Below, piece by piece: positions 6,964 to 14,181 of a DNA stretch of 21,881 bases. This stretch comes from an uncultured Bacilli bacterium (GTDB lineage: Bacteria > Bacillota_I > Bacilli_A > RF39 > UBA660), in NCBI GenBank assembly GCA_934120265.1, contig CAKOTU010000017.1, positions 1 to 21,881 on the forward strand, given 5' to 3'. The notes beneath the pieces were generated by a model. It searched no databases. It was not told the DNA's origin and saw nothing but the letters and a program-made list of their open reading frames with translations. How positions within the stretch are numbered: position 1 is the first letter of the stretch; every line of letters begins with the position of its first letter. Position numbers and translations under genes: made by a program.

Positions 6964-9192
6964 ATGAAGTCATACATAAAGGGAAAATACAAAAAAGCTA
7001 TATTTACTTCTGATAAAGGATACTTTATTGGCCTTTTTCATCTTGAAGAAACTGATAATAATGTTTTAAGTGATTTCGTCGATAAAACTATCACATTTAC
7101 TGGGTACTTTCATGAATTAAATGAAGGTGATACTTATATCTTTCATGGAGAAGAAGTTGATCATCCAAGATATGGTTTACAGTTTAATGTAAGTGAATAT
7201 GAAAAAGTAAAACCGGAAGATAAAGATGGCGTTATTGAGTTCTTATCAAGCAGTTTATTTCCTAAAATTGGTAAAAAGCTTGCAACTTCAATTGTAGAAG
7301 TATTAGGAGATAAGTGTCTAGACAAAATACTTGAGGACAAGTCTATTCTTAATTTAGTTCCTAAGATAACAACAAAAAAAATAGATTTAATATATGATAA
7401 TTTGATTAAGTATGATGAAAGTCATCAAGTGATTGTTTATTTAACTGAACTTGGTTTTAATATGAAGGATTCTTTAGAAATATATAATAAATATAAAAAA
7501 GATACTTTGAGTATAATAAATGACAATATATATAGACTAATAGATGATGAATTAGATATTTCTTTTTTAAAAATAGACGAAGTAGGACGTAAATTAAATG
7601 TTGACAGATTAGATGATAATCGTATTGAGGCATTGATTATATATTTAATGAAAAGTATGGTATTTAAAAGTGGAGATACTTATTTAAATTACCAAGATAT
7701 TTATGATGCTTTATGTAAGTATTTAAATTTAGGCTTTGATGAAATAAAGTTTGATGATTATTTAAATAAATTAAATGCTAAACATAAAGTATGTATTGAA
7801 GGCAGAAAATATTATTTAGAAGAAATGTTTGATGCGGAAAATAATATTGTTGAGAAAATCAGAATATTATTAAGTTTACCTAAGAGTAAGTATAAGAATA
7901 TAGATTCTTTAATAGAAGAACATGAGAAAATGTATGGTATAACTTATAATACATTACAAAAAGAAGCTATAAAAAGTTCGTTAGAAGAAAATATTTTAAT
8001 TATAACTGGTGGTCCAGGAACAGGTAAAACAACAATAGTAAAAGAAATAATCGAACTTTACCGCTTATTAAACAAATTAAGTGGTGATGATATGAATAAA
8101 GAGCTTCAATTATTAACTCCAACAGGACGAGCAAGTAAGAGATTATCTGAAGCAACAGGATACCCAGCTACAACTATTCATAGATTTTTAAAATGGAATA
8201 AAGAAACTAATACTTTTGCAATAGATGAATATAATAAAGATTATAGTAAATTTATTATAATAGATGAAGTTAGTATGATAGATGAACAATTACTTGATAG
8301 CCTATTTAAAGGATTAACTGATAATATAAAAATTATACTAGTAGGAGATTATAATCAGTTACCTAGTGTTTCTCCAGGACAAGTACTAAAGGATTTAATA
8401 GATAGTAATGTTATAAAAACTATTCATTTGGAAGAGTTGTATCGTCAAAGCAAAAATTCTTACATTAATACTTTGGCTAATGAAATAAAAAATAATGATT
8501 TAAGTCCTAACTTTTTAGATCAAAGAAGTGATTATACTTTTTTAGAGTGTTCAAGTCATAGTATAAGATCAAATTTAATAAATTTATCAAAGCAAATATT
8601 AGAAAAAGGATACGATTATAAAAGTGTCCAAATAATGGCGCCTTTATATAAAGGTGAAAATGGTATAGATGTTTTAAATAATGATTTACAACAAATTTTT
8701 AATCCAAAAGATAAAGAAAAAAATGAAATAAAAATAGGTGATGTTGTTTTTAGAGAAAATGATAAAGTATTACAGCTAGTAAATATGCCTGAAGAAAATA
8801 TTTTTAATGGTGATATTGGTGTTATAAATAGAATTACACCAGCTAATATTAGTAAAAGTGGTAAAACAGAAATATATATTGATTTTGACTCTAATATTGT
8901 TAAGTTCTTGCCAAAAGATTTTAATAAGTTTAGACATGGTTTTGTAATTAGTATTCATAAATCACAAGGTAGTGAATTTGAAGTGGTAGTGATGCCAATT
9001 TCTTATTCATATCATCGTATGCTTTATCGTAAACTTGTTTATACTGGAATAACACGTGCTAAAAAGAAGTTGATATTACTAGGCGAAGCTGATGTTTTTG
9101 TTGGTGCTGTTTTAAATAATCAAGAGTTAGTTAGAAATACATCCTTAAAAGAAAAATTAATGATGATGAATAATAATTTAAATAAAAGGTAA
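6964..9192 (+). CDS. recD2: RecD2-type ATP-dependent 5'-3' DNA helicase
   Basis: Superfamily 1B helicase; RecD2 acts without RecBC, in replication-fork repair and mismatch-related pathways in Bacilli. The 742-residue length fits (B. subtilis YrrC is slightly longer). Order: N-terminal OB-like domain, helix-hairpin-helix region at about 90-200, then the motor with Walker A GGPGTGKTT at 349-357, Walker B DEVSMID from 434, GDYNQLPSV (motif III), the SH3-like insertion, HKSQGSEFEVV and the C-terminal TGITRAKKKL motif. All helicase motifs are intact. The ribosome site is AAGAGGTGATAGG. A 50-residue gene follows and probably shares the transcript. Confidence 0.96.
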   Translation: MKSYIKGKYKKAIFTSDKGYFIGLFHLEETDNNVLSDFVDKTITFTGYFHELNEGDTYIFHGEEVDHPRYGLQFNVSEYEKVKPEDKDGVIEFLSSSLFPKIGKKLATSIVEVLGDKCLDKILEDKSILNLVPKITTKKIDLIYDNLIKYDESHQVIVYLTELGFNMKDSLEIYNKYKKDTLSIINDNIYRLIDDELDISFLKIDEVGRKLNVDRLDDNRIEALIIYLMKSMVFKSGDTYLNYQDIYDALCKYLNLGFDEIKFDDYLNKLNAKHKVCIEGRKYYLEEMFDAENNIVEKIRILLSLPKSKYKNIDSLIEEHEKMYGITYNTLQKEAIKSSLEENILIITGGPGTGKTTIVKEIIELYRLLNKLSGDDMNKELQLLTPTGRASKRLSEATGYPATTIHRFLKWNKETNTFAIDEYNKDYSKFIIIDEVSMIDEQLLDSLFKGLTDNIKIILVGDYNQLPSVSPGQVLKDLIDSNVIKTIHLEELYRQSKNSYINTLANEIKNNDLSPNFLDQRSDYTFLECSSHSIRSNLINLSKQILEKGYDYKSVQIMAPLYKGENGIDVLNNDLQQIFNPKDKEKNEIKIGDVVFRENDKVLQLVNMPEENIFNGDIGVINRITPANISKSGKTEIYIDFDSNIVKFLPKDFNKFRHGFVISIHKSQGSEFEVVVMPISYSYHRMLYRKLVYTGITRAKKKLILLGEADVFVGAVLNNQELVRNTSLKEKLMMMNNNLNKR

Positions 9193-9201
9193 AATAATAA
9201 C

Positions 9202-9216
9202 GTATGCTTAGCATAC
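9202..9216 (+). repeat. Short perfect inverted repeat between recD2 and the next gene
   Basis: GTATGC, TTA, GCATAC form a 6-base-pair hairpin with a 3-base loop; there is no T-tract, so it is not an obvious terminator. It could be an operator or an mRNA processing hairpin. Confidence 0.45.
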
Positions 9217-9248
9217 ACGTTCATATATTCTAGCTAAGAGGTGATGTT

Positions 9249-9401
9249 ATGAAATTTATTAAGGGAATGTCTTTAATGGCAGTCGGAGTAGGAGCTACAC
9301 TTGCTTATCAAAAGTATAGTAAACCGCTTATGAAAAAAATGAAAAAAGAAATAAGTAAAACTACTAAAAAAGTAGGTAGCCAGTTAGAAGATATGATGTA
9401 A
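9249..9401 (+). CDS. 50-residue single-span membrane protein
   Basis: A short ORF preceded by a good ribosome site (AAGAGGTGATGTT). The product has a hydrophobic N-terminal stretch (about 5-19, MSLMAVGVGATLAY) and then a strongly basic, Lys/Thr-rich helix ending in QLEDMM. The layout resembles small YtxH/DUF3042-like anchored proteins, but I cannot assign a family. It follows recD2 by 56 bases and ends 3 bases before a strong terminator, so it is probably the last gene of that transcript. Nothing in the sequence gives its role. Confidence 0.75.
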   Translation: MKFIKGMSLMAVGVGATLAYQKYSKPLMKKMKKEISKTTKKVGSQLEDMM

Positions 9402-9403
9402 TA

Positions 9404-9426
9404 AAATCCCCATTTTGGGGATTTTT
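9404..9426 (+). terminator. Intrinsic terminator after the small membrane protein gene
   Basis: AAATCCCC (9404-9411) pairs with GGGGATTT (9417-9424) around ATTTT, followed by T residues. This strong GC stem is immediately upstream of the next promoter. Confidence 0.88.
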
Positions 9427-9434
9427 GGTATAAT
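9426..9434 (+). promoter_or_regulatory. Extended -10 promoter of the ASCH gene
   Basis: TGGTATAAT is an extended -10 that begins in the T-tract of the preceding terminator. The predicted start is near 9441, only about 9 bases before the ATG at 9450, so the message would begin right at its GGTGAT ribosome site. Confidence 0.6.
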
Positions 9435-9449
9435 GATAGTGGTGATAAA

Positions 9450-9827
9450 ATGAAGTGTTTAACGATAAAACAACCTTGGGCTAGTCTGATAGTTAATGGG
9501 TATAAAAGTTATGAATTTAGAAGTTGGAAGACAAAGTATCGTGGTAAGATTTTAATTCATGCGGGAATGTCTCTTGAAAAAGAATATGCTAGTAAGGTTA
9601 AGAAGTATAATTTAGAATATATAAAAGGTGCTATTATTGGTGAGGCTGAGATAGTAGATTGTATTTTAGTTGATGATTACTTTGATGATAATTTAAGAAA
9701 AGAAAATGATATAGTTTATGGTAGTGATCATGTTGGATTATATGCTTGGAAACTTGATAACATTAAAAAGTATGAAAAACCAATATATGTTAAGGGTAAA
9801 TTAAGTTTATGGGAATATAAAAACTAG
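9450..9827 (+). CDS. ASCH-domain protein
   Basis: A 125-residue protein consisting of one ASCH domain, a PUA-related beta-barrel fold proposed to bind RNA; some ASCH proteins (YqfB) are N4-acetylcytidine amidohydrolases. Visible family features are LTIKQPWASLIVNGYKSYEFR at the N-terminus (Lys and Glu of the binding cleft), RGKILIHAG, IIGEAEIVDC in the core and LYAWKLD near the C-terminus. The start has a GGTGAT ribosome site. It is transcribed alone between two terminators and converges on the phosphatidyltransferase gene. Whether it is an enzyme or a binding protein cannot be decided from sequence. Confidence 0.85.
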   Translation: MKCLTIKQPWASLIVNGYKSYEFRSWKTKYRGKILIHAGMSLEKEYASKVKKYNLEYIKGAIIGEAEIVDCILVDDYFDDNLRKENDIVYGSDHVGLYAWKLDNIKKYEKPIYVKGKLSLWEYKN

Positions 9828-9846
9828 ATTTTTTAAAATCTAGTTT
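9821..9846. terminator. Bidirectional terminator between convergent genes
   Basis: AAACTAGATTTT (9821-9832) and AAAATCTAGTTT (9835-9846) are perfect inverted arms. Each strand shows a stem followed by T residues, and the element contains the stop codons of both convergent genes. Confidence 0.8.
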
Positions 9847-10637
9847 ATTGTTTTTTTCTTAACTTTTTCTTTTTCAGGTTCTTCTTTTAATAATTCTTCT
9901 CTAAGTTTTTTATAATCTTCTAGGTTTAAAGGTTTTTCAACTTCTTTTTTTATTGCTTTTTCTTTTTCTTTCTGTTTAACTGTTTCTAAATCGATGATAG
10001 AAGTTTCTCTTTTTTCATCTTCTGTATTTTCAACTTCATCTGTTTCTTTTTTATTTATTTGAAGATATTCTAAGAAAGTAGCACTCTGGAATAAAACTGC
10101 TGGAGTAATCATTAATAATGATTTTAATAAAGTTAAATTAATATTTAATAAAGAAGTGACATATCCAGATAAAACAGTAAGTGATAGAACCCAAGTTTTA
10201 AGTTTCCCTAATTTAGTTGATTTAGGTTTTTTACCGTTTAATTCAGCTCTAATATTAGTAATAGATATTAGTGTTTCTAAGATAACATTAGCAATCATTA
10301 TAGGGTTTAAGATGATTATGGGTAAGGCAATACCGGCAATTAATACTTTGTCACATATAGCGTCTAAATCAGCACCAAACTCAGATTGAATATTTAACTT
10401 TCTTGCAATAACACCATCAAAGGCATCTGTTAAAAAAGTTAAACCACACACAGCCAACGCTCCAAGAATATTTCCTGAGAAAAATAAGATATTGATAAAT
10501 ATAGGAGCGATAGCTCTTGAAAAAGTAAGTAAGTTAGGGATTTGTTTATATGCTGTTTTAGTACTTTTTAAATCGTTTAAATTTTTTCTAGCTTCTTTAA
10601 AAAAGTTAGCAGCGTAGTTTTTAAAATTTTTTTTCAT
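9840..10637 (-). CDS. pgsA: CDP-alcohol phosphatidyltransferase (PgsA-like)
   Basis: Integral membrane enzyme that transfers a phosphatidyl group from CDP-diacylglycerol, most likely to glycerol 3-phosphate to make phosphatidylglycerol phosphate. The 265-residue protein has the complete family signature: Asp71, Asp74-Gly75, Ala78-Arg79, Gly88, Asp92 and Asp96. Several hydrophobic segments lie between residues 35 and 190. The last 70 or so residues form a Lys/Glu-rich, probably coiled or disordered cytosolic tail (for example KQKEKEKAIKKEVEK) that is unusual for PgsA. The ribosome site GGGAGG lies 7-8 bases before the ATG on the minus strand. A second family, such as cardiolipin or phosphatidylinositol-type synthases, is possible, so the symbol is tentative. 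Confidence 0.85.
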   Translation of the reverse strand: MKKNFKNYAANFFKEARKNLNDLKSTKTAYKQIPNLLTFSRAIAPIFINILFFSGNILGALAVCGLTFLTDAFDGVIARKLNIQSEFGADLDAICDKVLIAGIALPIIILNPIMIANVILETLISITNIRAELNGKKPKSTKLGKLKTWVLSLTVLSGYVTSLLNINLTLLKSLLMITPAVLFQSATFLEYLQINKKETDEVENTEDEKRETSIIDLETVKQKEKEKAIKKEVEKPLNLEDYKKLREELLKEEPEKEKVKKKTIN

Positions 10638-10660
10638 AAAAAACCTCCCAGTAGTTATAT

Positions 10661-10689
10661 ATTTTAATATTATATTTTATATTTGTCAA
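10661..10689 (-). promoter_or_regulatory. Promoter of the pgsA-like gene (minus strand)
   Basis: Read on the minus strand: TTGACA (10689-10684), 17-base spacer, TAAAAT (10666-10661). It lies about 25 bases before the start codon. Confidence 0.7.
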
Positions 10690-10734
10690 TCTTAATATAT
10701 GTATAACTTCAATTCGCAAAGTAGATAAATATAT

Positions 10735-10742
10735 GCTAGAAT
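10735..10742 (+). promoter_or_regulatory. Extended -10-like element before the deoxyribosyltransferase-fold gene
   Basis: TGCTAGAAT, beginning at 10734, fits an extended -10 (TGnTAGAAT); the -35 candidate TTCGCA at 10713-10718 is poor. It is divergent from the pgsA-like promoter. Confidence 0.45.
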
Positions 10743-10765
10743 AAATATTATTGGAGGTAGATGTA

Positions 10766-11062
10766 ATGAAAATAATAACACTGTGTGGAAGTATGCGATT
10801 TAAAAATGAAATGATAAACATAGCTGCTGAACTAGAATTAAATGGGGATGTTGTTATTCAATGTATATATTTTTCACAAAATAAAAAATTATCTGATTTT
10901 GAGTTGGAAATGTTAAGTAAACTCCATTATAAAAAGATTGAAATAAGTGATGCCATTTATGTTGTAAATGTAAATGGATATATTGGAGAAGCTACAAAGA
11001 AAGAAATAGAATATGCTCGTTCCTTAAATAAAGAAATATTATCTCTTGAGCCATTATACTAG
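10766..11062 (+). CDS. Nucleoside 2-deoxyribosyltransferase-fold protein
   Basis: A 98-residue protein with the Rossmann-like pattern of the nucleoside 2-deoxyribosyltransferase/DUF4406 superfamily: an N-terminal strand ending in CGSMRF, a central helix, the DAIYVVNVNGYIGEAT strand-loop with a conserved Glu that begins the next helix, and a last strand. Members either transfer deoxyribose between bases or handle nucleotide derivatives; this one is short and I would not claim activity. The ATG at 10766 follows GGAGG (10753-10757) by 8 bases. It is monocistronic, followed by a terminator. Confidence 0.75.
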   Translation: MKIITLCGSMRFKNEMINIAAELELNGDVVIQCIYFSQNKKLSDFELEMLSKLHYKKIEISDAIYVVNVNGYIGEATKKEIEYARSLNKEILSLEPLY

Positions 11063-11148
11063 TTAGAGTTTAAAAATTTACTTTATGAATTGAAGATGTA
11101 TAATAATTAATAAAAAGAATATAATATTAATGTATCTTTTGATACATC

Positions 11149-11183
11149 GGAAAACTCGTAGTGTTTACGGTTTTCCTTTTTTT
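11149..11183 (+). terminator. Intrinsic terminator
   Basis: GGAAAAC (11149-11155) pairs with GTTTTCC (11170-11176), with an inner CGTA/TACG helix, then seven T. A separate small hairpin, TGTATC-TTTT-GATACA, lies just before it at 11131-11146. The terminator stands 86 bases after the 10766 gene. Confidence 0.85.
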
Positions 11184-11198
11184 GTTCTAAAATTCGAC

Positions 11199-11229
11199 AA
11201 TATTATCAACTTTAACGTTAGATAATATT
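11199..11229 (+). promoter_or_regulatory. Inverted repeat upstream of the spoIIB-like gene
   Basis: AATATTATC (11199-11207) and GATAATATT (11221-11229) are perfect 9-base inverted arms separated by 13 bases, ending 12 bases before the ATG. It is a possible operator or mRNA hairpin. No clear sigma-A promoter was found here, which would fit a sporulation-specific promoter, but that is only a suggestion. Confidence 0.45.
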
Positions 11230-11241
11230 AGTGGTGATAAT

Positions 11242-11706
11242 ATGAAAAAATATATAACGACATTTATACTAGCATTAATAATAGGATTAGTAATAGGGAG
11301 ATTTATTTTAAATCAATATACATTTGAGGGGAAAATAGTATCAACTTTTAATAAACAAGAAAAAGCATATTTTATACAACAAGGTGTATATTCATCTAAA
11401 GAAAATATGGAATCGGCGACTTCATCACTACCATATTATATATATAGTGTTGAAGATAATAAATATTATGTATATGCTGGAATATCATTAAATTTAGAAA
11501 ATGTTGACAAAATAAAAGGATATTACGAAAGTTTAGGGTATACTACTTATGTAAAGGAAATTTTCATTAATAATGATAATTTTATAACAGTATTAACGCA
11601 ATATGACTTACTTTTAAAAGAAACAGAAGATAAGCAGGTAATAGGTACTATTTGTAGTCAAGTATTAACAAAATATGAGGAGTTGGTGTTAAAGAATGTC
11701 AATTAA
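11242..11706 (+). CDS. Membrane-anchored SPOR-like protein in the spoIIB position
   Basis: 154 residues: a short basic N-terminus, one membrane span at about 5-22, and an external domain with the SPOR-like strand-helix pattern. This starts at YFIQQGVYSSKENMESA, continues with YYIYSVEDNKYYVYAGIS and ends with a helix and strand (KIKGYYESLGYTTYVKEI). SPOR domains bind denuded septal glycan strands. In B. subtilis spoIIB, also a membrane-anchored SPOR protein, lies just upstream of maf-radC-mreBCD; here the gene is directly upstream of radC and overlaps it by 11 bases. SpoIIB-like function in septal thinning is inferred from architecture plus position; sequence similarity alone is weak. The ribosome site is GTGGTGATAAT. 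Confidence 0.7.
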   Translation: MKKYITTFILALIIGLVIGRFILNQYTFEGKIVSTFNKQEKAYFIQQGVYSSKENMESATSSLPYYIYSVEDNKYYVYAGISLNLENVDKIKGYYESLGYTTYVKEIFINNDNFITVLTQYDLLLKETEDKQVIGTICSQVLTKYEELVLKNVN

Positions 11707-12382
11707 GATAAAAGATATTCCACTTGAAGAAAGGCCAAGAGAAAGATTGATTAAATATGGCGTTGAAAGTCTTAATAATGAAGAGTTATTATCTATTTTG
11801 ATTGGAAATGGAACTAAAGGAAAATCAGCTAAAGATTTATCTTTGATGATATTAAATAAGATTAAAGAAATAGATAATAACGATTTACTTAATTACCAAT
11901 TTTTAAGTGCAATAAAAGGTTTAGGAGTAGCTAAAACATGCACTATTTTAGCCGCAGTTGAATTTGGAAAAAGAATGAATATGAAGTATAGTTCTTTAAA
12001 TAGCGTTACTATAAATAATGCGGAAGTTGTCTTTAATTATTTTAAAGATTTATTTTTAAATAAAAAACAAGAATATTTTTATTGCTTGTATCTTGATAGC
12101 AAGAAAACGGTTATAAAAAATAAACTTCTATTTATCGGAACTTTAAATAAAAGTTTAGTTCACCCAAGAGAAGTGTTTAAGGAAGCATACTTATTAAGTG
12201 CTAGTTCAATTATTTGTATTCATAATCATCCTAGTGGAAATATAAATCCAAGTAAAGATGATATAGATATAACAAATCAGTTATCTAGTATTGGATATTT
12301 AATGGGAATTAAGTTAGTAGATCATTTAATAATTGGAAATGATAGTTATTATAGTTTTTTAGAAGCTGGTAAAATATTCTAG
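11696..12382 (+). CDS. radC: RadC family JAB/MPN-domain protein
   Basis: A 228-residue RadC/YsxA-type protein. The N-terminal part has a helix-hairpin-helix-like segment (LSAIKGLGVAKTCTILAA); the C-terminal JAMM metalloprotease-like domain has the full zinc motif HNHPSGNINPSKDD, with His176, His178, Ser186 and Asp189. The molecular role of RadC is still unclear; it is no longer considered a simple radiation-repair protein. The ATG lies within the end of the spoIIB-like gene, giving translational coupling. The genomic position before mreC matches Bacillus, except that mreB is absent here. Confidence 0.95.
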   Translation: MSIKIKDIPLEERPRERLIKYGVESLNNEELLSILIGNGTKGKSAKDLSLMILNKIKEIDNNDLLNYQFLSAIKGLGVAKTCTILAAVEFGKRMNMKYSSLNSVTINNAEVVFNYFKDLFLNKKQEYFYCLYLDSKKTVIKNKLLFIGTLNKSLVHPREVFKEAYLLSASSIICIHNHPSGNINPSKDDIDITNQLSSIGYLMGIKLVDHLIIGNDSYYSFLEAGKIF

Positions 12383-12391
12383 GAGGATAGC

Positions 12392-13135
12392 GTGAAAAAG
12401 AATTTTAAATATATATTAATACTTGTAGTAGCTGTTGCTTTAATATTTTTATCTACACTATTGCTAAATCATAAATATAGTTTTTTAGAAAAAATAATTA
12501 AGGATACTGGACTTTTTTTTAATGATATACTAGCTATTACGATTAGTGATAATGAAAATAAAGTATGTGATAATTATAATAAAGAATTAGAAAATCAAAT
12601 AAATGAGTTAAAAAAAGTTATTAATATAAATAGTACTTTGAATGAATATGAATTAGTTAATGCGGTTGTTATTAGCCATGACCCAGGGTATTGGTATGAT
12701 AAAGTTATTATTAACAAAGGATTATCAAGTGATATAAAAGAAGGAATGGCTGTAATAAATAATAGTGGAGTAATAGGAAAGGTTGTTAATGTATCTAACT
12801 TTAATAGCACAGTTGAACTTTTAACTAGTGAAAATATTGGTAAAGTATCTATTAAGATAGAGGATGGTAATGACTATATATATGGACTTATCTCACAATA
12901 TGATAAAGAGAAGAATCTATACTTAGTTGATGGTATATCTAAAAATATAGAAGTTGGCTCTAAGATTACTACAACAGGATATGGTGATATATTTCCATCA
13001 GGTATTTTGGTAGGAGAAGTTGTAAGTAGCAAGAATGATAATTATGATTTAGCTAAAACATTAGAAATAAAACCTAGTGTTGACTTTAACAATCTCAATA
13101 TAGTCAGTATTGTAAAAAGGAATGTTGATCAATGA
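12392..13135 (+). CDS. mreC: Rod shape-determining protein MreC
   Basis: Scaffold of the elongasome, linking MreD, RodA and PBP2 at the outer membrane face. The 247-residue protein has an N-terminal membrane span (about 7-26), a coiled-coil region (about 50-78), then the beta-domain signatures: VISHDPGYWYDKVIINKG, GMAVINNSGVIGKV, a TSENIGKVSIKI strand and TTGYGDIFPSGILVGEV. The start is GTG 12392, seven bases after AGGAGG. It follows radC by 9 bases and overlaps mreD by 4. mreB, normally just upstream, is not in this window. Confidence 0.95.
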   Translation: MKKNFKYILILVVAVALIFLSTLLLNHKYSFLEKIIKDTGLFFNDILAITISDNENKVCDNYNKELENQINELKKVININSTLNEYELVNAVVISHDPGYWYDKVIINKGLSSDIKEGMAVINNSGVIGKVVNVSNFNSTVELLTSENIGKVSIKIEDGNDYIYGLISQYDKEKNLYLVDGISKNIEVGSKITTTGYGDIFPSGILVGEVVSSKNDNYDLAKTLEIKPSVDFNNLNIVSIVKRNVDQ

Positions 13136-13614
13136 TTTATTTAATACTATTAATTTCTTTTTTTCTTGATGGGATAGTATTATTTGTTTTTAATAATAAC
13201 ATTTTATTTAATTCATTATTTTCTTTGATGTCTTTAATTATAGTATTTAGATATTATAAAATAAGAGAAGATTTAAAATATTTAATTACTGTTTCTATTG
13301 TTGGATTACTAGTTGACATAGTATATGCTGATACATTATTCTTAAATGCTGGTATTTATTTAATTGTTGGCATAGTTATTATTAAATATTATAAATTTTT
13401 TACTTACAATTTATTAAATTCTATTATTTTGAGTTTTATAATTATTTCTTTATATCGATTACTTAGTTTCCTTGTTTTATCCAATATGGGAGTAATTAGT
13501 GTCGATTTTTATAAATTAATAGAAAGCATTTATTCATCACTATTTTTAAATTTAATATATATATCTTGTTTCTTTTTAAAGCGAAAAAAGTATAAAAAAT
13601 ATTTGGAAGCATAA
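13132..13614 (+). CDS. mreD: Rod shape-determining protein MreD
   Basis: A 160-residue, very hydrophobic protein with about five membrane spans, the expected partner of MreC in cell elongation. The sequence is fast-evolving, so the call rests on size, hydropathy, the conserved GLLVDIVYADTLFLNAGIY-like loop typical of MreD, and its place after mreC. The ATG overlaps the mreC TGA (ATGA), a tight translational coupling. The start of the next gene, spoIVFA, is 18 bases on, with a TAGGTGATTTT ribosome site. Confidence 0.88.
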   Translation: MIYLILLISFFLDGIVLFVFNNNILFNSLFSLMSLIIVFRYYKIREDLKYLITVSIVGLLVDIVYADTLFLNAGIYLIVGIVIIKYYKFFTYNLLNSIILSFIIISLYRLLSFLVLSNMGVISVDFYKLIESIYSSLFLNLIYISCFFLKRKKYKKYLEA

Positions 13615-13632
13615 GTATATATAGGTGATTTT

Positions 13633-14181
13633 ATGAAAACGAATAGTTTTGGATTTAAAATATTATCTCAAGTTTGTATTTGTACTATTATAGCGTTAGT
13701 TGTTATGATTTTGTCTAAAGCTTATCCTAGTTTTAAAGATACAGTTTCCAAAAATGTTTTTGAGAAAAACTTTTCGTTTGCAACTATTAATGAAACATAT
13801 AAAAAATGGTTTGGGTCTTCACTTCCTTTTGAAAATGTATTTTCAAAAGATAGTCAAACAGTATTTAATAACAAAATTGAATATAAAGAAGCTAATAAAT
13901 ATAAGGATGGTGTTAAGTTAACTGTTAATAATAATTATTTAATTCCTGTTTTAAAAAATGGTTTAGTCATCTTTATTGGCGAAAAAGAAGAATATGGTAA
14001 TACAGTTATAGTTCAACAAGCTGATGGAATAGATGTGTGGTATAGCAATTTATCAAGTATTAGTGTTAAAATGTACGATTATGTATCGCATGGAGATTAT
14101 TTAGGAGAAACAAAAGATGATTATTTTTATTTAATATTTAAGAAGGAAGGAAATGTTTTAAATTATCAAGACTATATTTAA
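13633..14181 (+). CDS. spoIVFA: Stage IV sporulation protein FA-like degenerate M23 protein
   Basis: 182 residues with one membrane span (about 9-29), a spacer and a C-terminal LytM/M23-type beta domain (LIPVLKNGLVIFIGEKEEYGNTVIVQQADGIDV is its core; cited in part). The metallopeptidase ligands are missing: the usual HxxxD and HxH motifs are replaced by non-binding residues, as in known SpoIVFA. In B. subtilis SpoIVFA holds SpoIVFB and BofA in the outer forespore membrane and restrains pro-sigma-K cleavage. It directly follows mreD, where minC and minD would lie in Bacillus, and overlaps the putative spoIVFB start by 20 bases. Confidence 0.82.
   Translation: MKTNSFGFKILSQVCICTIIALVVMILSKAYPSFKDTVSKNVFEKNFSFATINETYKKWFGSSLPFENVFSKDSQTVFNNKIEYKEANKYKDGVKLTVNNNYLIPVLKNGLVIFIGEKEEYGNTVIVQQADGIDVWYSNLSSISVKMYDYVSHGDYLGETKDDYFYLIFKKEGNVLNYQDYI

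Noticed and set aside
10156..10389. Plus-strand ORF inside the pgsA-like gene
   Set aside because: It overlaps a well-supported membrane enzyme on the other strand and has no ribosome site or recognisable product.
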